Positions 1 through 8,466 of a DNA stretch of 64,000 bases are shown piece after piece. The DNA comes from Rhodococcus sp. 1168. Its GTDB lineage: Bacteria; Actinomycetota; Actinomycetes; Mycobacteriales; Mycobacteriaceae. The position numbers and the translations under genes are program-made. The notes under the pieces were generated by a model that was given only the letters and a program-made list of their open reading frames with translations, was not told where the DNA came from and did not search any database. Every line of letters starts with the position of its first letter. The stretch's first letter is position 1. The stretch is taken from positions 1 to 64,000 of the forward strand of contig NZ_MKKY01000083.1 in assembly GCF_002091955.1 (NCBI RefSeq). The letters are read 5' to 3'.

Positions 1-942
1 CTCTGCTTTGGCGGCTTCGCGTGCGAGGGAACGATCACGCATTTCCTCGAACTTGGTGGCCTGACGCTCGAGGTCTTCGAGGAACACCGCCAGTTCTTCA
101 CGCTTGGATTCCCCGACACCGGTGAAGTCCTCGCGTTCGAAGATCTGCCACTTCCGTAGCACTGGCCACACCACGTCTTCGAGGTGCTGACGCAGATCGT
201 AGATGCCGTGCTTGGCCATCAACACACCGTTGCGGCGGAAGTTCGGCATCCCGGCACCAGGCATCTGGAAGTTCATCACGATATGCGAGATCGCTTCCAA
301 CGTCTGATCCGGCGCGATGTCGAGCGCGGCAGCGGTGACGTTGCGGTAGAACATCATGTGCAGGTTCTCATCCGCCGCGATGCGCTGAAGCATCCGGTCG
401 GCGATCGGGTCGTCGCACACCTTGCCGGTGTTGCGATGCGAGACACGCGTGGCGAGTTCCTGGAAGGTAACGTACGAGACCGAATGCAACAGTCCGGTTT
501 CTGCGCCCGCCGGCGAGGCGAAACCGTTGGTCATGTGAATCATCCGGGCCTGCTCGAGCGCGACCGGATCGACACCGCGGGTGACCACCAGGTAGTCGCG
601 CATGACGATGCCGTGCCGGTTCTCTTCGGCGGTCCACCGTCCCACCCAGGTGCCCCAGGCGCCGTCCTGTGAAAAGTTTTCGGCGATCTCGCGGTGGTAG
701 GAGGGCAGATTGTCCTCGGTGAGCAGGTTGGTGATCATCGCTGCTCGCGCTACCTCGGAGAGTTTGCTCTGCTCCGGTTCGTAGTCCACCCCACCGAGTG
801 CGGCGAAGTTGCGGCCTTCGTCCCACGGCACGTAATCGTGCGGGTGCCACTCCTTCGCCATCGACATGTGGCGGTTCACGTTGTCTTCCGCAACAGGAAC
901 CAGCTCGTGTAGCAGCTCCAGCTGTGTCAGATCCCTCGCCAT
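1..942 (-). CDS. desA: Acyl-ACP desaturase (DesA family), 3' end cut by window edge
   Basis: Soluble diiron desaturase that introduces a double bond into acyl chains on acyl carrier protein, as the DesA1/DesA2 proteins of mycobacteria do. The 314 visible codons run off the left edge without a stop. The diiron ligand motifs are visible: TEDNLPSYH near residue 75, EENRHG near 107 and ADENLHMMFYR near 195. Two in-frame ATGs exist at 948 and 942. The strong GAGGAGG at 950-956 lies only one base from the first but seven from the second, so 942 is chosen. An inverted repeat sits 26 bp upstream. The gene lies 121 bp downstream of a co-directional hydrolase and probably has its own promoter. The family is certain; the substrate chain length and double-bond position cannot be read from sequence. 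Confidence 0.93.
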   Translation of the reverse strand, partial: MARDLTQLELLHELVPVAEDNVNRHMSMAKEWHPHDYVPWDEGRNFAALGGVDYEPEQSKLSEVARAAMITNLLTEDNLPSYHREIAENFSQDGAWGTWVGRWTAEENRHGIVMRDYLVVTRGVDPVALEQARMIHMTNGFASPAGAETGLLHSVSYVTFQELATRVSHRNTGKVCDDPIADRMLQRIAADENLHMMFYRNVTAAALDIAPDQTLEAISHIVMNFQMPGAGMPNFRRNGVLMAKHGIYDLRQHLEDVVWPVLRKWQIFEREDFTGVGESKREELAVFLEDLERQATKFEEMRDRSLAREAAKAE

Positions 943-967
943 GGACATGCCTCCTCTAGTGAAAAAT

Positions 968-985
968 ACCTACCTAAGGGTAGGT
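968..985. promoter_or_regulatory. Inverted repeat upstream of the desaturase, candidate operator
   Basis: ACCTACC-TAAG-GGTAGGT is a perfect 7-bp inverted repeat around a 4-bp centre. It lies in the 121-bp space between the hydrolase stop and the desA ribosome binding site. Its size and position fit a TetR- or MarR-type operator. No regulator gene is adjacent, so the binding protein is unknown. Confidence 0.5.
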
Positions 986-1063
986 CGATTTCCCTATCGG
1001 CGGGGACGTCCACGCGAGACTCTGTTAGATGTTGCAAACCCCGCTCACCACACTTGGGTGCCC

Positions 1064-2005
1064 TCACATGTGCTGGGCGCCAGCCACCTGAGCCCTGGAG
1101 TGATCCCAATCTGCAAGCAAGGTGAGCAGGCCCGACACCAACGGCAACGGCTGATCCAGCATGACGTGATGTCCGGCCAACGGGATCTCGATCACCGGCG
1201 CCGATCTGCCGAACATTTCGTACATGTCCGACGCTACGTCCTGGGTGACCATGCCCCGTTCGGCGCGGAACAACGCAGCCCGGCAACGAACCGATCGAAG
1301 CAGCTCCGGTGACGGGCGAGCGCTGCCGAACATGCTCGGATCGAACTTCCACGACCATCCGCCGTCGACCTCTCGCACCGACCCGCGGGCAACGTGGTCC
1401 ATCACGTACGGCAACGAGTCTGCTTGGTCGGGAACAGTGCGGAACCGCACCAACGCTTCGTCCAGAGCGGCATAGACCTTCAGCGGTCCGAACGCTCGCT
1501 TGTCGCGCGCTGCGGTCTGCTCGGGTGAGGGAGATCGAAGCGGGGTGTCGATCACTGCCACGCCCGCAATTCTGGCGTCGCCCTTCGCGGCGTCCATGCA
1601 GACCCAACCGCCCATACTGTGCCCGATCAACACCGGGGGGCGAATGAAGTTCGACGCTTCCGCCACCGCGAGAACTTCGGCAGACCAGTACTCGACTTTG
1701 TAATCTTCCCGCCATGCCGAATCTCCGTGGCCGGACAGATCGAGCGCTACGACGCGATGGTCGCGGGCAAGAAATGGCGCGACGTGATCCCACCATCCCG
1801 AGTGCGCAGCACCGCCGTGGACAAGAACGACGCCGGGAAGATCTTCCTCACCCCACGAGCGGACATGAATCGAGGAGCCGAGCACCTCGATGTCGCTTTC
1901 GACCGGCTTGATTGCCACCGCATCCGAGAACCACTGCGGCGCATCGATATTCGTCACTATACAAGTCCTGCTTCCAGTGGGGACGTCGTTTGTTCCGGGC
2001 GGCAT
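1064..2005 (-). CDS. Alpha/beta hydrolase
   Basis: Alpha/beta-hydrolase fold protein of 313 residues (297 if the GTG at 1957 is used). The oxyanion region VLVHGG is near residue 62, the nucleophile elbow GHSMGG near 131 and the catalytic-histidine segment LAGHHVML near 279. These are the expected Ser and His of the triad. It has no signal peptide, so it is probably cytosolic. The substrate is unknown; relatives include epoxide hydrolases, haloperoxidase-like enzymes and esterases. The GTG at 1957 has an AGGAC about nine bases upstream, so it competes with the ATG at 2005. It is transcribed toward desA. Confidence 0.85.
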   Translation of the reverse strand: MPPGTNDVPTGSRTCIVTNIDAPQWFSDAVAIKPVESDIEVLGSSIHVRSWGEEDLPGVVLVHGGAAHSGWWDHVAPFLARDHRVVALDLSGHGDSAWREDYKVEYWSAEVLAVAEASNFIRPPVLIGHSMGGWVCMDAAKGDARIAGVAVIDTPLRSPSPEQTAARDKRAFGPLKVYAALDEALVRFRTVPDQADSLPYVMDHVARGSVREVDGGWSWKFDPSMFGSARPSPELLRSVRCRAALFRAERGMVTQDVASDMYEMFGRSAPVIEIPLAGHHVMLDQPLPLVSGLLTLLADWDHSRAQVAGAQHM

Positions 2006-2148
2006 CGATGGCAGCGGCTACTCATTCGAGGGACTCTCCTTTTGCTGGAAACACTTTTCGGACTGCCGATTCGGCGCGATCCCGTCGGATGAGACCCGCG
2101 GTCTTGCACGAAACAGCGCCGACGTCACGGATACAAGTTTTGCATAAC

Positions 2149-4431
2149 CTAGTTTCCCGGCTTTTCTCCCGCTGCGGATTCGTCCGTTTCGATGGTCGGC
2201 ACACCCAGAACCAACGGATGTGTTCGTCCTGCCGACCCGAGTTCGGAGCCGAACCCCTGAGGATCAGCGACAGACGCCAGCGCGATGTCGAGGCCATCGG
2301 TCCATTCGCGCGCGATCTGAGCGTCCAGGGCGTCCAATCGAGCCAAGAGTGGGGGGTGCTGATCAGGCGGACAGGACGCGAGCAACGTCGCGAACAGCGA
2401 GCGAAGCCGGCGGTAGACCTGCGCGGAATGGGCGCTGAAGTGCCGAATCTCGTCGGTTGCAATCGCCACGTAATCGGGCCAGGTACGGACCGTCCCACGA
2501 ATGCGTGTCGATACCGAGTCCGACGCCTCCAACCGAACTCTCGGCGCCAGCGTCATCAACAAATCCTCGAGATGGTCGATCGCCTGCACGGCTCGGCCGG
2601 GGTCGTTGATCGCGGGCGAAAGGCCCTTCAGTGCGATGTCGACGATGGCCGTCAGCCCAGCGGCCGGACTGACCGTCGGGCTATGGGTATCACCGAACAC
2701 CAGGCACGCCATCAACTGATGCGGTCGCATTCGTAGCTGCGGCCCGTTCACCTCGAACAACACCGCGTCTTGCGCGACGAACTCACCGACATACGGCATC
2801 ACCTCGATGGTGACACCCCATTTCTCAGCCAGTCGCTCGATACCGGAGAGGTTGACAGCCAACAGAATTCGACCGTCGGGTGAGAGTTGACGGAGCCGGA
2901 TCGTTCTCGACTCACCCAGCGGCTCGGACATGTGGTCGTTTGGCTGCGTCTTCAGGACCGGAGTCTTCAGGTCCGGTGCGGCAGCGAAGTCCGGCCGTGG
3001 TCCTTGCTCCAGTTCCTCGATGAATCCCGGGTAGGTCCGCACGATCGAAGATCGACCCTGTGCTGCGATCCATCGCAGCAGCCGTGAGGAATTGAGCACC
3101 ATCCCCACCCGTGACACCAGAGCGATGAACAGGAACGCACTGACCAACGCCAACAGTATGGCGATGGACGTCGAGATGATCGGTGCTGTCGTCTCGCCGG
3201 ACAATGCCAGATCCGAGGCGATGACGACGGCGAAGACGAACGTGGACAGGAACATCCCGATCGAGACGCGCATGATGAGCTCCTGCTGCAGCATCGGCAC
3301 CACCCGTACCGAGATCTGCGAGGCACCGAACTGCATAGCCAACGTGATGGCGGTGAAGACGAGGCCGGTGAGCGTCACCATGCCGCCGGCAATCACCGCG
3401 AGTAACGTCGCGGTGGATCCGATATCGAATGCCGATTCGGCGCCCACCGCGGAATCGCTGTCGGCGAACTCACTGTCCAGATCCACCAGAACCAGTGCCA
3501 GGATTATCGAGCACGACACCAGAATCATCGGTAGTCGCCACATCGGTGTCCGCCGCAAACGTCGGCGAGTTCGATTCCACCGCAAAGCGGTCAGGAATCG
3601 ATTGGGGAGCTTGGTCGGCGCATGCCGATCGGGCGCCGCGACTTCGACTGGCGATGCAGCAAATTCGATCGGAACACCGAAGCGACCCGACAGTGCCTCC
3701 TGAACGAAGATCTTCGCCCGGATGACCGGCTCACGGAACCGCTTCTCGCGGGTGAACGCTTTCGCTCGTTTTCCTGGCTTGTCGGCGTATCGCCACCGAT
3801 CCCAAGGCGACAACGGTCGACCGAGCCGGATGGCACCGACGATGAGTAACGGGGTGAAGAACAGGCCGATCAATCCTGTCCACAGCTTGCCCTTGAGCAG
3901 GGTGATCGCCGCGAGCCCCAGCTGAAGCGCCAATCCGAAGAGGACCAGGGCAAGAGTGACCAACGATCGATCCTGCTGATAGACGTCGAAGTCTCCGGTG
4001 AATCCGATGGGGTGAACGCCGAGAAGATAGAGGCCGGAGATCGCAATGGCTACGAAGACCGCGTCGATGGAGGACCGGCCTTCCTCCGCCCAGTAGACGT
4101 CGCGAAGATGCAGGATCAGTGCGAACTCGTCGAGCATCAACGCACTTCCGATGCCGAAGACGCTCGCGAGAATGCAGTTGGCAACGGGGGTCTCGTAGTT
4201 CGCGATGGCCACCAGCGCGAACCCGGAGACAAGGACCATGACCAGTCCGAACATCACGTGGTGAATATGCATGCCACCTGGTGTGACGTTGCCGGGCCAC
4301 CAGGACACTTCGGCCCTGATCATTCGAACGCTGAACCGAATGAAAAGAAATGCCAATAGGAAAGACACGAGTAGAAAGAACAGCGGAAGACGGCCGTTGT
4401 TCACGACCGTCTCGGTGAACCATGTACCCAT
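2149..4431 (-). CDS. DUF2254 integral membrane protein with extra N-terminal membrane domain
   Basis: A 760-residue membrane protein with two parts. Residues 1-250 hold about six membrane segments and a histidine-rich HIHHVMFG motif near residue 55. From about residue 295 the sequence matches the DUF2254 family: a Leu/Val-rich hairpin pair, then a soluble C-terminal half containing GLSPAINDPGRA and paired predicted helices. The linker at 225-290 is basic. DUF2254 has no established function; its position in the envelope suggests a channel or stress role, which is only inference. A 20-bp perfect palindrome overlaps the ribosome binding site. The first domain is usually seen as a separate protein, so this may be a lineage-specific fusion. 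Confidence 0.8.
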   Translation of the reverse strand: MGTWFTETVVNNGRLPLFFLLVSFLLAFLFIRFSVRMIRAEVSWWPGNVTPGGMHIHHVMFGLVMVLVSGFALVAIANYETPVANCILASVFGIGSALMLDEFALILHLRDVYWAEEGRSSIDAVFVAIAISGLYLLGVHPIGFTGDFDVYQQDRSLVTLALVLFGLALQLGLAAITLLKGKLWTGLIGLFFTPLLIVGAIRLGRPLSPWDRWRYADKPGKRAKAFTREKRFREPVIRAKIFVQEALSGRFGVPIEFAASPVEVAAPDRHAPTKLPNRFLTALRWNRTRRRLRRTPMWRLPMILVSCSIILALVLVDLDSEFADSDSAVGAESAFDIGSTATLLAVIAGGMVTLTGLVFTAITLAMQFGASQISVRVVPMLQQELIMRVSIGMFLSTFVFAVVIASDLALSGETTAPIISTSIAILLALVSAFLFIALVSRVGMVLNSSRLLRWIAAQGRSSIVRTYPGFIEELEQGPRPDFAAAPDLKTPVLKTQPNDHMSEPLGESRTIRLRQLSPDGRILLAVNLSGIERLAEKWGVTIEVMPYVGEFVAQDAVLFEVNGPQLRMRPHQLMACLVFGDTHSPTVSPAAGLTAIVDIALKGLSPAINDPGRAVQAIDHLEDLLMTLAPRVRLEASDSVSTRIRGTVRTWPDYVAIATDEIRHFSAHSAQVYRRLRSLFATLLASCPPDQHPPLLARLDALDAQIAREWTDGLDIALASVADPQGFGSELGSAGRTHPLVLGVPTIETDESAAGEKPGN

Positions 4432-4439
4432 CGCGACCT

Positions 4440-4459
4440 CCTCGCTCGATCGAGCGAGG
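4440..4459. promoter_or_regulatory. 20-bp perfect palindrome overlapping the DUF2254 ribosome binding site
   Basis: CCTCGCTCGATCGAGCGAGG reads the same on both strands. On the minus strand its last bases form the first half of the AGGAGG ribosome binding site for the start codon at 4431. It could act as a DNA operator, or as an RNA hairpin that hides the ribosome binding site. Confidence 0.6.
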
Positions 4460-4520
4460 TCAGCCTATCTCTGCGCAGGGTCTGTATGTTGTATCAGCGC
4501 TGGGCGGACTCATCAGGCGG

Positions 4521-4967
4521 TCAGAAAACCCATCCGCGAAGCGCGATGAAGCGGAGCGCGCCGGTGGCAGCACTCACCGCGATGACGGCGACGACCTGCA
4601 GGATCCACGACGATCCGGGAAAAACAATATGAACGACGGCGAGGGCCGCGGTGCCGAGAGCCAGACCGGCGAGGGCGAGACCACCCGCCTCCCACTGCGT
4701 CTGCAACCATCCGACACGCTGCGTCGCATGAAAGGTATGCCGCCGATGGAGTTCATTGGCAAGAACTGTGCTCGCCGCGATTCCGGCAATATTTGCAACG
4801 AAGGTACCCAGAAAGGCCAATCCGAGGAACAGTCCGATATAGACGATGTTGCTGGACGCACCCACGAAAACGAATCTGACGAATTGTGCCTGGGCCGATT
4901 CACCCATGAAACGTGCCTTGATCTCTGTGGCACATATTCTCGGCCGCGTGTCCAGCGTGCTGCTCAC
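4521..4967 (-). CDS. GtrA family membrane protein
   Basis: Small four-helix membrane protein of 148 residues of the GtrA family. Relatives are thought to flip polyprenyl-linked sugars or support arabinogalactan and O-antigen glycosylation. The family signature QFVRFVFVGASSN near residue 30 opens the first membrane helix, and the ANELHRRHTF-type loop follows the second. The GTG at 4967 is chosen because a GGAG lies eight bases upstream and the family normally begins just before the QFVRF motif. Longer in-frame starts up to 5060 lack a good ribosome binding site. It lies 89 bp upstream of the DUF2254 gene on the same strand. Confidence 0.85.
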   Translation of the reverse strand: MSSTLDTRPRICATEIKARFMGESAQAQFVRFVFVGASSNIVYIGLFLGLAFLGTFVANIAGIAASTVLANELHRRHTFHATQRVGWLQTQWEAGGLALAGLALGTAALAVVHIVFPGSSWILQVVAVIAVSAATGALRFIALRGWVF

Positions 4968-5078
4968 GTCATCGTCTCCAGTTTTCGACGTCCTGGACCG
5001 AATACAGTCCTCCCGGTCCAACAGCGGGCGCACGAGATTCAAGGCCCAACTATGAGCCAAGTCACCCGTACCATCCGG

Positions 5079-5246
5079 CTAGGACGCGGTATCGCTCTTT
5101 TTCTTGTTGCGCGAGCGACGATCGAGATCGAAGTTCATCAAGTCCGGCTTGATCGATGCCACGAACAACATGACACAACCGAAGACCACGAGAACGACCG
5201 TCAGAACGATGACGACGATCCCTATGAATGCACCGATGCTTTCCAT
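5079..5246 (-). CDS. Small single-pass membrane protein, 55 residues
   Basis: A short reading frame with a clear GGGAGG ten bases before its ATG. It encodes one hydrophobic helix (residues about 6-31, rich in Val, Ile and Leu) followed by a basic tail with the run RRSRNKKK. The arrangement is N-out/C-in by the positive-inside rule. Codon use is normal for the neighbourhood. I do not recognise the family. It is co-directional with gtrA and may share its transcript. Confidence 0.65.
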   Translation of the reverse strand: MESIGAFIGIVVIVLTVVLVVFGCVMLFVASIKPDLMNFDLDRRSRNKKKSDTAS

Positions 5247-5347
5247 AACTGCCCTACCTCCCGTGTTGCCCCTTACCGTACTGGGCGCACTCGGCGTCGG
5301 TCGAATCCACCCCGTACCGAGTACTGGAAGTTGTACTGTCCGAAGCC

Positions 5348-6178
5348 ATGATCACATCGACCGAACATCAACCACGACGCTTCGAGGGAAAGGTTGCCTT
5401 CATTACCGGCGCCGCCCGCGGCCAGGGAAGGGCCGAAGCAATAAGGCTCGCATCGGAGGGTGCCGACATCATTGCGGTCGACATCTGTGGCGAGTTCGAG
5501 TCGACATTCTATGACGGGTCCACAGCGGAGAATTTGCAGGAAACGGTGGCTGCAGTCGAAGCACTCGATCGCCGGATCGTCGCCACCCAAGCCGACACCC
5601 GAGATTTCGCAGCTTTGTCGGCTGCGTTGAACGACGGAGTCGAGCAGCTCGGCCGGCTCGACGTCGTCATCGCCAACGCCGGAATCTGCGCGGCGGGGAT
5701 GTCTTGGGAAATCACCCCAGAGCAATGGAAAGAAACGATCGACGTCAATCTCACCGGCACCTTCTTCACGGCAAAGGCTGCGATTCCAATATTGCTCGGT
5801 CAGGGCACAGGCGGATCGATAGTCATGACCAGTTCGGTCGCCGGGCTACGCGGGCTGCCATTTCTCGCGCACTACACAGCGAGCAAGCACGGCATCGTCG
5901 GGTTGTGTCGGACGATGGCCAACGAGCTCGGACAGTTCAATATCCGCGTCAACACGATTCATCCGCACGGCGTCGCGACCGGCATGCAGCCCGGCGACAT
6001 GATGACTCTCATCGAGAAGTACGGCGCTTCACTCGGGCCGATTTTCATGGGTTCGTTGCCCGACCCGGTCAGCGAGCCGGAGGACATCGCGGCAGCTGTC
6101 GCCTGGCTCGCCTCGGATGAGGCGCGGCACGTAACCGGCATTCAGTTGCCCTTGGATCTCGGAACTCTTACTCGCTGA
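5348..6178 (+). CDS. Mycofactocin-coupled SDR family oxidoreductase
   Basis: Short-chain dehydrogenase of 276 residues. The nucleotide-binding motif TGAARGQG is at residues 20-27 and is followed by the ADIIAVDIC strand typical of the mycofactocin-coupled SDR subfamily. The catalytic Tyr and Lys are in YTASK (Tyr about 176, Lys about 180), with the Ser in MTSSVAG. The family holds a non-exchangeable NAD and passes electrons to the peptide-derived cofactor mycofactocin; carveol dehydrogenase is a known member. The insert after the second beta strand fits this subfamily. No mycofactocin biosynthesis genes lie in the window. The alcohol substrate is unknown. Confidence 0.88.
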   Translation: MITSTEHQPRRFEGKVAFITGAARGQGRAEAIRLASEGADIIAVDICGEFESTFYDGSTAENLQETVAAVEALDRRIVATQADTRDFAALSAALNDGVEQLGRLDVVIANAGICAAGMSWEITPEQWKETIDVNLTGTFFTAKAAIPILLGQGTGGSIVMTSSVAGLRGLPFLAHYTASKHGIVGLCRTMANELGQFNIRVNTIHPHGVATGMQPGDMMTLIEKYGASLGPIFMGSLPDPVSEPEDIAAAVAWLASDEARHVTGIQLPLDLGTLTR

Positions 6179-6795
6179 TCGCTGCGGTCGTGGCGTCGTC
6201 GACGAGGAAGTGCATGGACGAACTCAGCTTGCTGGTCGACACCCGTATGCAGCGAGAAAGACATCCACGCCCTCGGCGACAACGTGCTCGATATCGGTCA
6301 CAGATGCGATCGAGTTGACCGTGCCGACACCTCCAACGGATCGGCGGATCCATTGGAAGAGCAATCTGCGCATTACTCGTCGCCGGCAATCGAACAGATC
6401 TCGCAGCAGCGTTCACTCAGGCTCATCTGGCGCTTGTGGTCGCTGCTGTGGGAGCCGCAACCGGGACCTGGCTCATCTACCGCGCGACGAAACCAGCCCG
6501 GTTGACCCGAGTCCCCGAATCCGGCACTGTCGACGATAGTCGCCGTGGGGTCGACGCGAACACGGACAGAATCGGGTCGACACGATGGCGCAGAGCTTCG
6601 GGAGATACAGCCACCATTACGAGCGGGAACGCCCAAGAGACGCCCGGTGCATAGTGTGCGGGGCGGGCGAGGACTCACACGACAAGCGAATCGAGACGAC
6701 GGACCGAGTAGTCGAAGTCGAGGTCGCCAAAGTGGCGGACCACCCGATCGAGGCCGACTTGTCGGACTCGATCGGGTAGCTATCGAGACGAAGGG
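6179..6795. other. 617-bp stretch without a confident intact gene
   Basis: Between the SDR stop and the maltokinase stop there is no convincing intact gene. It contains the efflux-pump remnant. A possible 64-codon plus-strand frame at 6585-6779 has a CIVCGAGED pair of cysteines but no ribosome binding site. A coupled pair of short minus-strand frames meets at a TAATG near 6370. None shows strong coding signal. Confidence 0.5.
6331..6654 (+). pseudogene. Remnant of a DHA2-type MFS efflux pump C-terminus
   Basis: The frame beginning at 6331 reads LQRIGGSIG and then two hydrophobic stretches (AICALLVAG and AHLALVVAAVGAATGTWLIYR). That is the layout of the last two membrane helices of 14-helix drug/H+ antiporters, where a Gln-Arg-x-Gly-Gly-Ser motif opens helix 13. 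A stop codon lies just upstream in frame and no start or earlier helices are present. The frame then runs on without similarity to 6654. This is best read as a decayed gene end. The assignment rests on a short motif and helix pattern. Confidence 0.4.
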
Positions 6796-8190
6796 CTAAG
6801 AACTAGCCCGAGCCGGGGCGTATCGCCTGATCGCACGCATCGGCAGTTCCAGCCAAGCGGGCCGATTACGTGCTTCGTACTCTGCCTCGTAGACAGCCTT
6901 GTCCAGCTCGTAAGCGCTGAGCAACGCTGATTCCTCGCGTGGGTCCGACCCAGTGACCGATGCATAACCGTCGCAGAACGATGCCGAGTTTCTTCTCGCC
7001 CACTCCGAGGCCCTGGCGTAGGTCGCCTCGGTCGCGTCCGGATCGTCCAGCAGCAGATGATGAGCCGCATAGTCGAACGATCTCAACATTCCGGCGACAT
7101 CACGTAGCGCACTGTCTCGCTGTCTACGCTCTTCCAGTGGCTTTGCGGGCTCACCCTCGAAGTCGATGAGCAACCAACCGGCCGAGGTGCGTAGGACTTG
7201 ACCGAGATGCAGGTCGCCGTGGATACGCTGCACGGTTACCGTGCCCGCTGCCTCGGCTCCTGCGATGAGCTCGCGAGCAGCCGGAAGATGGTCGGCCAGT
7301 TCCGGAATCACTTCCGCCGCAGCTTCGACCCGAGCGAGAATCTCCTCGACGGCCGTCGAGGAGCCCGCGCGCTCGGCCGTACCCAACTCCCTCGCCAGAT
7401 CCGCATGCACGTGGGCGACTGCAGCACCCAGGTCGTATGCCTCGCCGGAGAAATCGGAATCCAGCTCAGCTGGCTGTCGGTCGCTCGCCAGCAGGTCGCG
7501 GACACTCGCCAAGGCGGTGGTCCACCCCTCTGCAGCGTCGGCCACGAAGTCCTGCGCCATGCCGAGCATCGAGACTTCACCATCCGCCTCGGTCTCGATC
7601 CAGGCTCGCAGCGGAGCGACGAATCGGCATCCGGTGGCCGCCAACGCGCGATGAAGTTCGATGTCCGGGTTGACGCCCGGGGAGACCTGTCGAAAAAGTT
7701 TGAGCAGCAGCACTTCACCTAGCACCACCGAAGTATTCGACTGTTCCGCGCCCAACACCCGACCGAGCATTCCGGTCTCGACCGTTTCACCCGGCACGTT
7801 TCGGAAGTCGAGGGAGCCGATCGGCTGGGCGGCCGACAATGCGTCGGAATACAGCGCAATGATCTTCGGGTCACGCAAACCGTCGTATACGAATACGCCC
7901 TCTCGCACCGGCAACTGCCAGGGTGCCAAATCCTCGACTACAGTGCGCTGAAAGCCGAGTGGCACCTGGTAGCGCTGGACGCGGCCACCTTCGGCCACGT
8001 GCGCGTCCAGTCCGACGTCGACCAGGACGTGCTCTGCCTCCACCCCTGGCCGCGACCCTAGGGAGACCCGCGAGGCAACGGTGAGAGAGACGATCCGAGA
8101 ACCCTTCGCGGCGAACCAGCGTTGCTGCGGAAGCCACGCCCGAAGTGCAGTTTCCAACTCTTCCGTGCTGATGTGCGTCGAATCGGTCAT
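6796..8190 (-). CDS. mak: Maltokinase
   Basis: ATP-dependent maltokinase (Pep2-type), which makes maltose 1-phosphate for the GlgE alpha-glucan pathway. The 464-residue protein has the N-terminal lid region beginning with LRAWLPQQRWFAAKG. It also has the kinase-like catalytic core IHGDLHLGQV and the metal-binding DFEGEPAKP, both characteristic of this family. The ATG at 8190 is preferred over the upstream in-frame ATG at 8214 because family members start just before the LPQQRWF motif. In many actinobacteria this gene follows or is fused to trehalose synthase (treS). Here no trehalose or glycogen gene is adjacent. Confidence 0.93.
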   Translation of the reverse strand: MTDSTHISTEELETALRAWLPQQRWFAAKGSRIVSLTVASRVSLGSRPGVEAEHVLVDVGLDAHVAEGGRVQRYQVPLGFQRTVVEDLAPWQLPVREGVFVYDGLRDPKIIALYSDALSAAQPIGSLDFRNVPGETVETGMLGRVLGAEQSNTSVVLGEVLLLKLFRQVSPGVNPDIELHRALAATGCRFVAPLRAWIETEADGEVSMLGMAQDFVADAAEGWTTALASVRDLLASDRQPAELDSDFSGEAYDLGAAVAHVHADLARELGTAERAGSSTAVEEILARVEAAAEVIPELADHLPAARELIAGAEAAGTVTVQRIHGDLHLGQVLRTSAGWLLIDFEGEPAKPLEERRQRDSALRDVAGMLRSFDYAAHHLLLDDPDATEATYARASEWARRNSASFCDGYASVTGSDPREESALLSAYELDKAVYEAEYEARNRPAWLELPMRAIRRYAPARASS

Positions 8191-8260
8191 AGATGAGTTC
8201 ACTGGCCTCCGCATTCGCTCGGTCTACTTCTCACTCTAACGATGGATCCGCCGATATGCG

Positions 8261-8330
8261 CGAGCTGAGGCGAGCTGAGGCGAGCTGAGGCGAGCTGAGG
8301 CGAGCTGAGGCGAGCTGAGGCGAGCGCAGA
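8261..8330. repeat. 10-bp tandem repeat, seven copies
   Basis: Seven exact copies of CGAGCTGAGG run head to tail, and an imperfect eighth (CGAGCGCAGA) follows. The array lies between the divergent maltokinase and pirin genes, 70 bp from the maltokinase start. The period is close to one turn of DNA, so any bound protein would sit on one face. Confidence 0.95.
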
Positions 8331-8466
8331 GTGGTCGAATCTTTCGAATACGGCTACCCGATCCCCCTGATCTCACACACCTGATGCACTGGATCGTTTT
8401 TCTTTCGTCGCGCGAAAGTTATCCGGGCCTGGCGACTATCGATCGTTCGACTCGTAGAGTGGGCCC

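Noticed and set aside
6585-6779. 64-codon frame with a CIVCG motif as a zinc-ribbon protein
   Set aside because: It has no ribosome binding site, and two cysteines alone do not support a zinc ribbon.
8261-8330. Possible CRISPR-like or attachment-site repeat
   Set aside because: The unit is only 10 bp and runs head to tail without spacers; no integrase is nearby.
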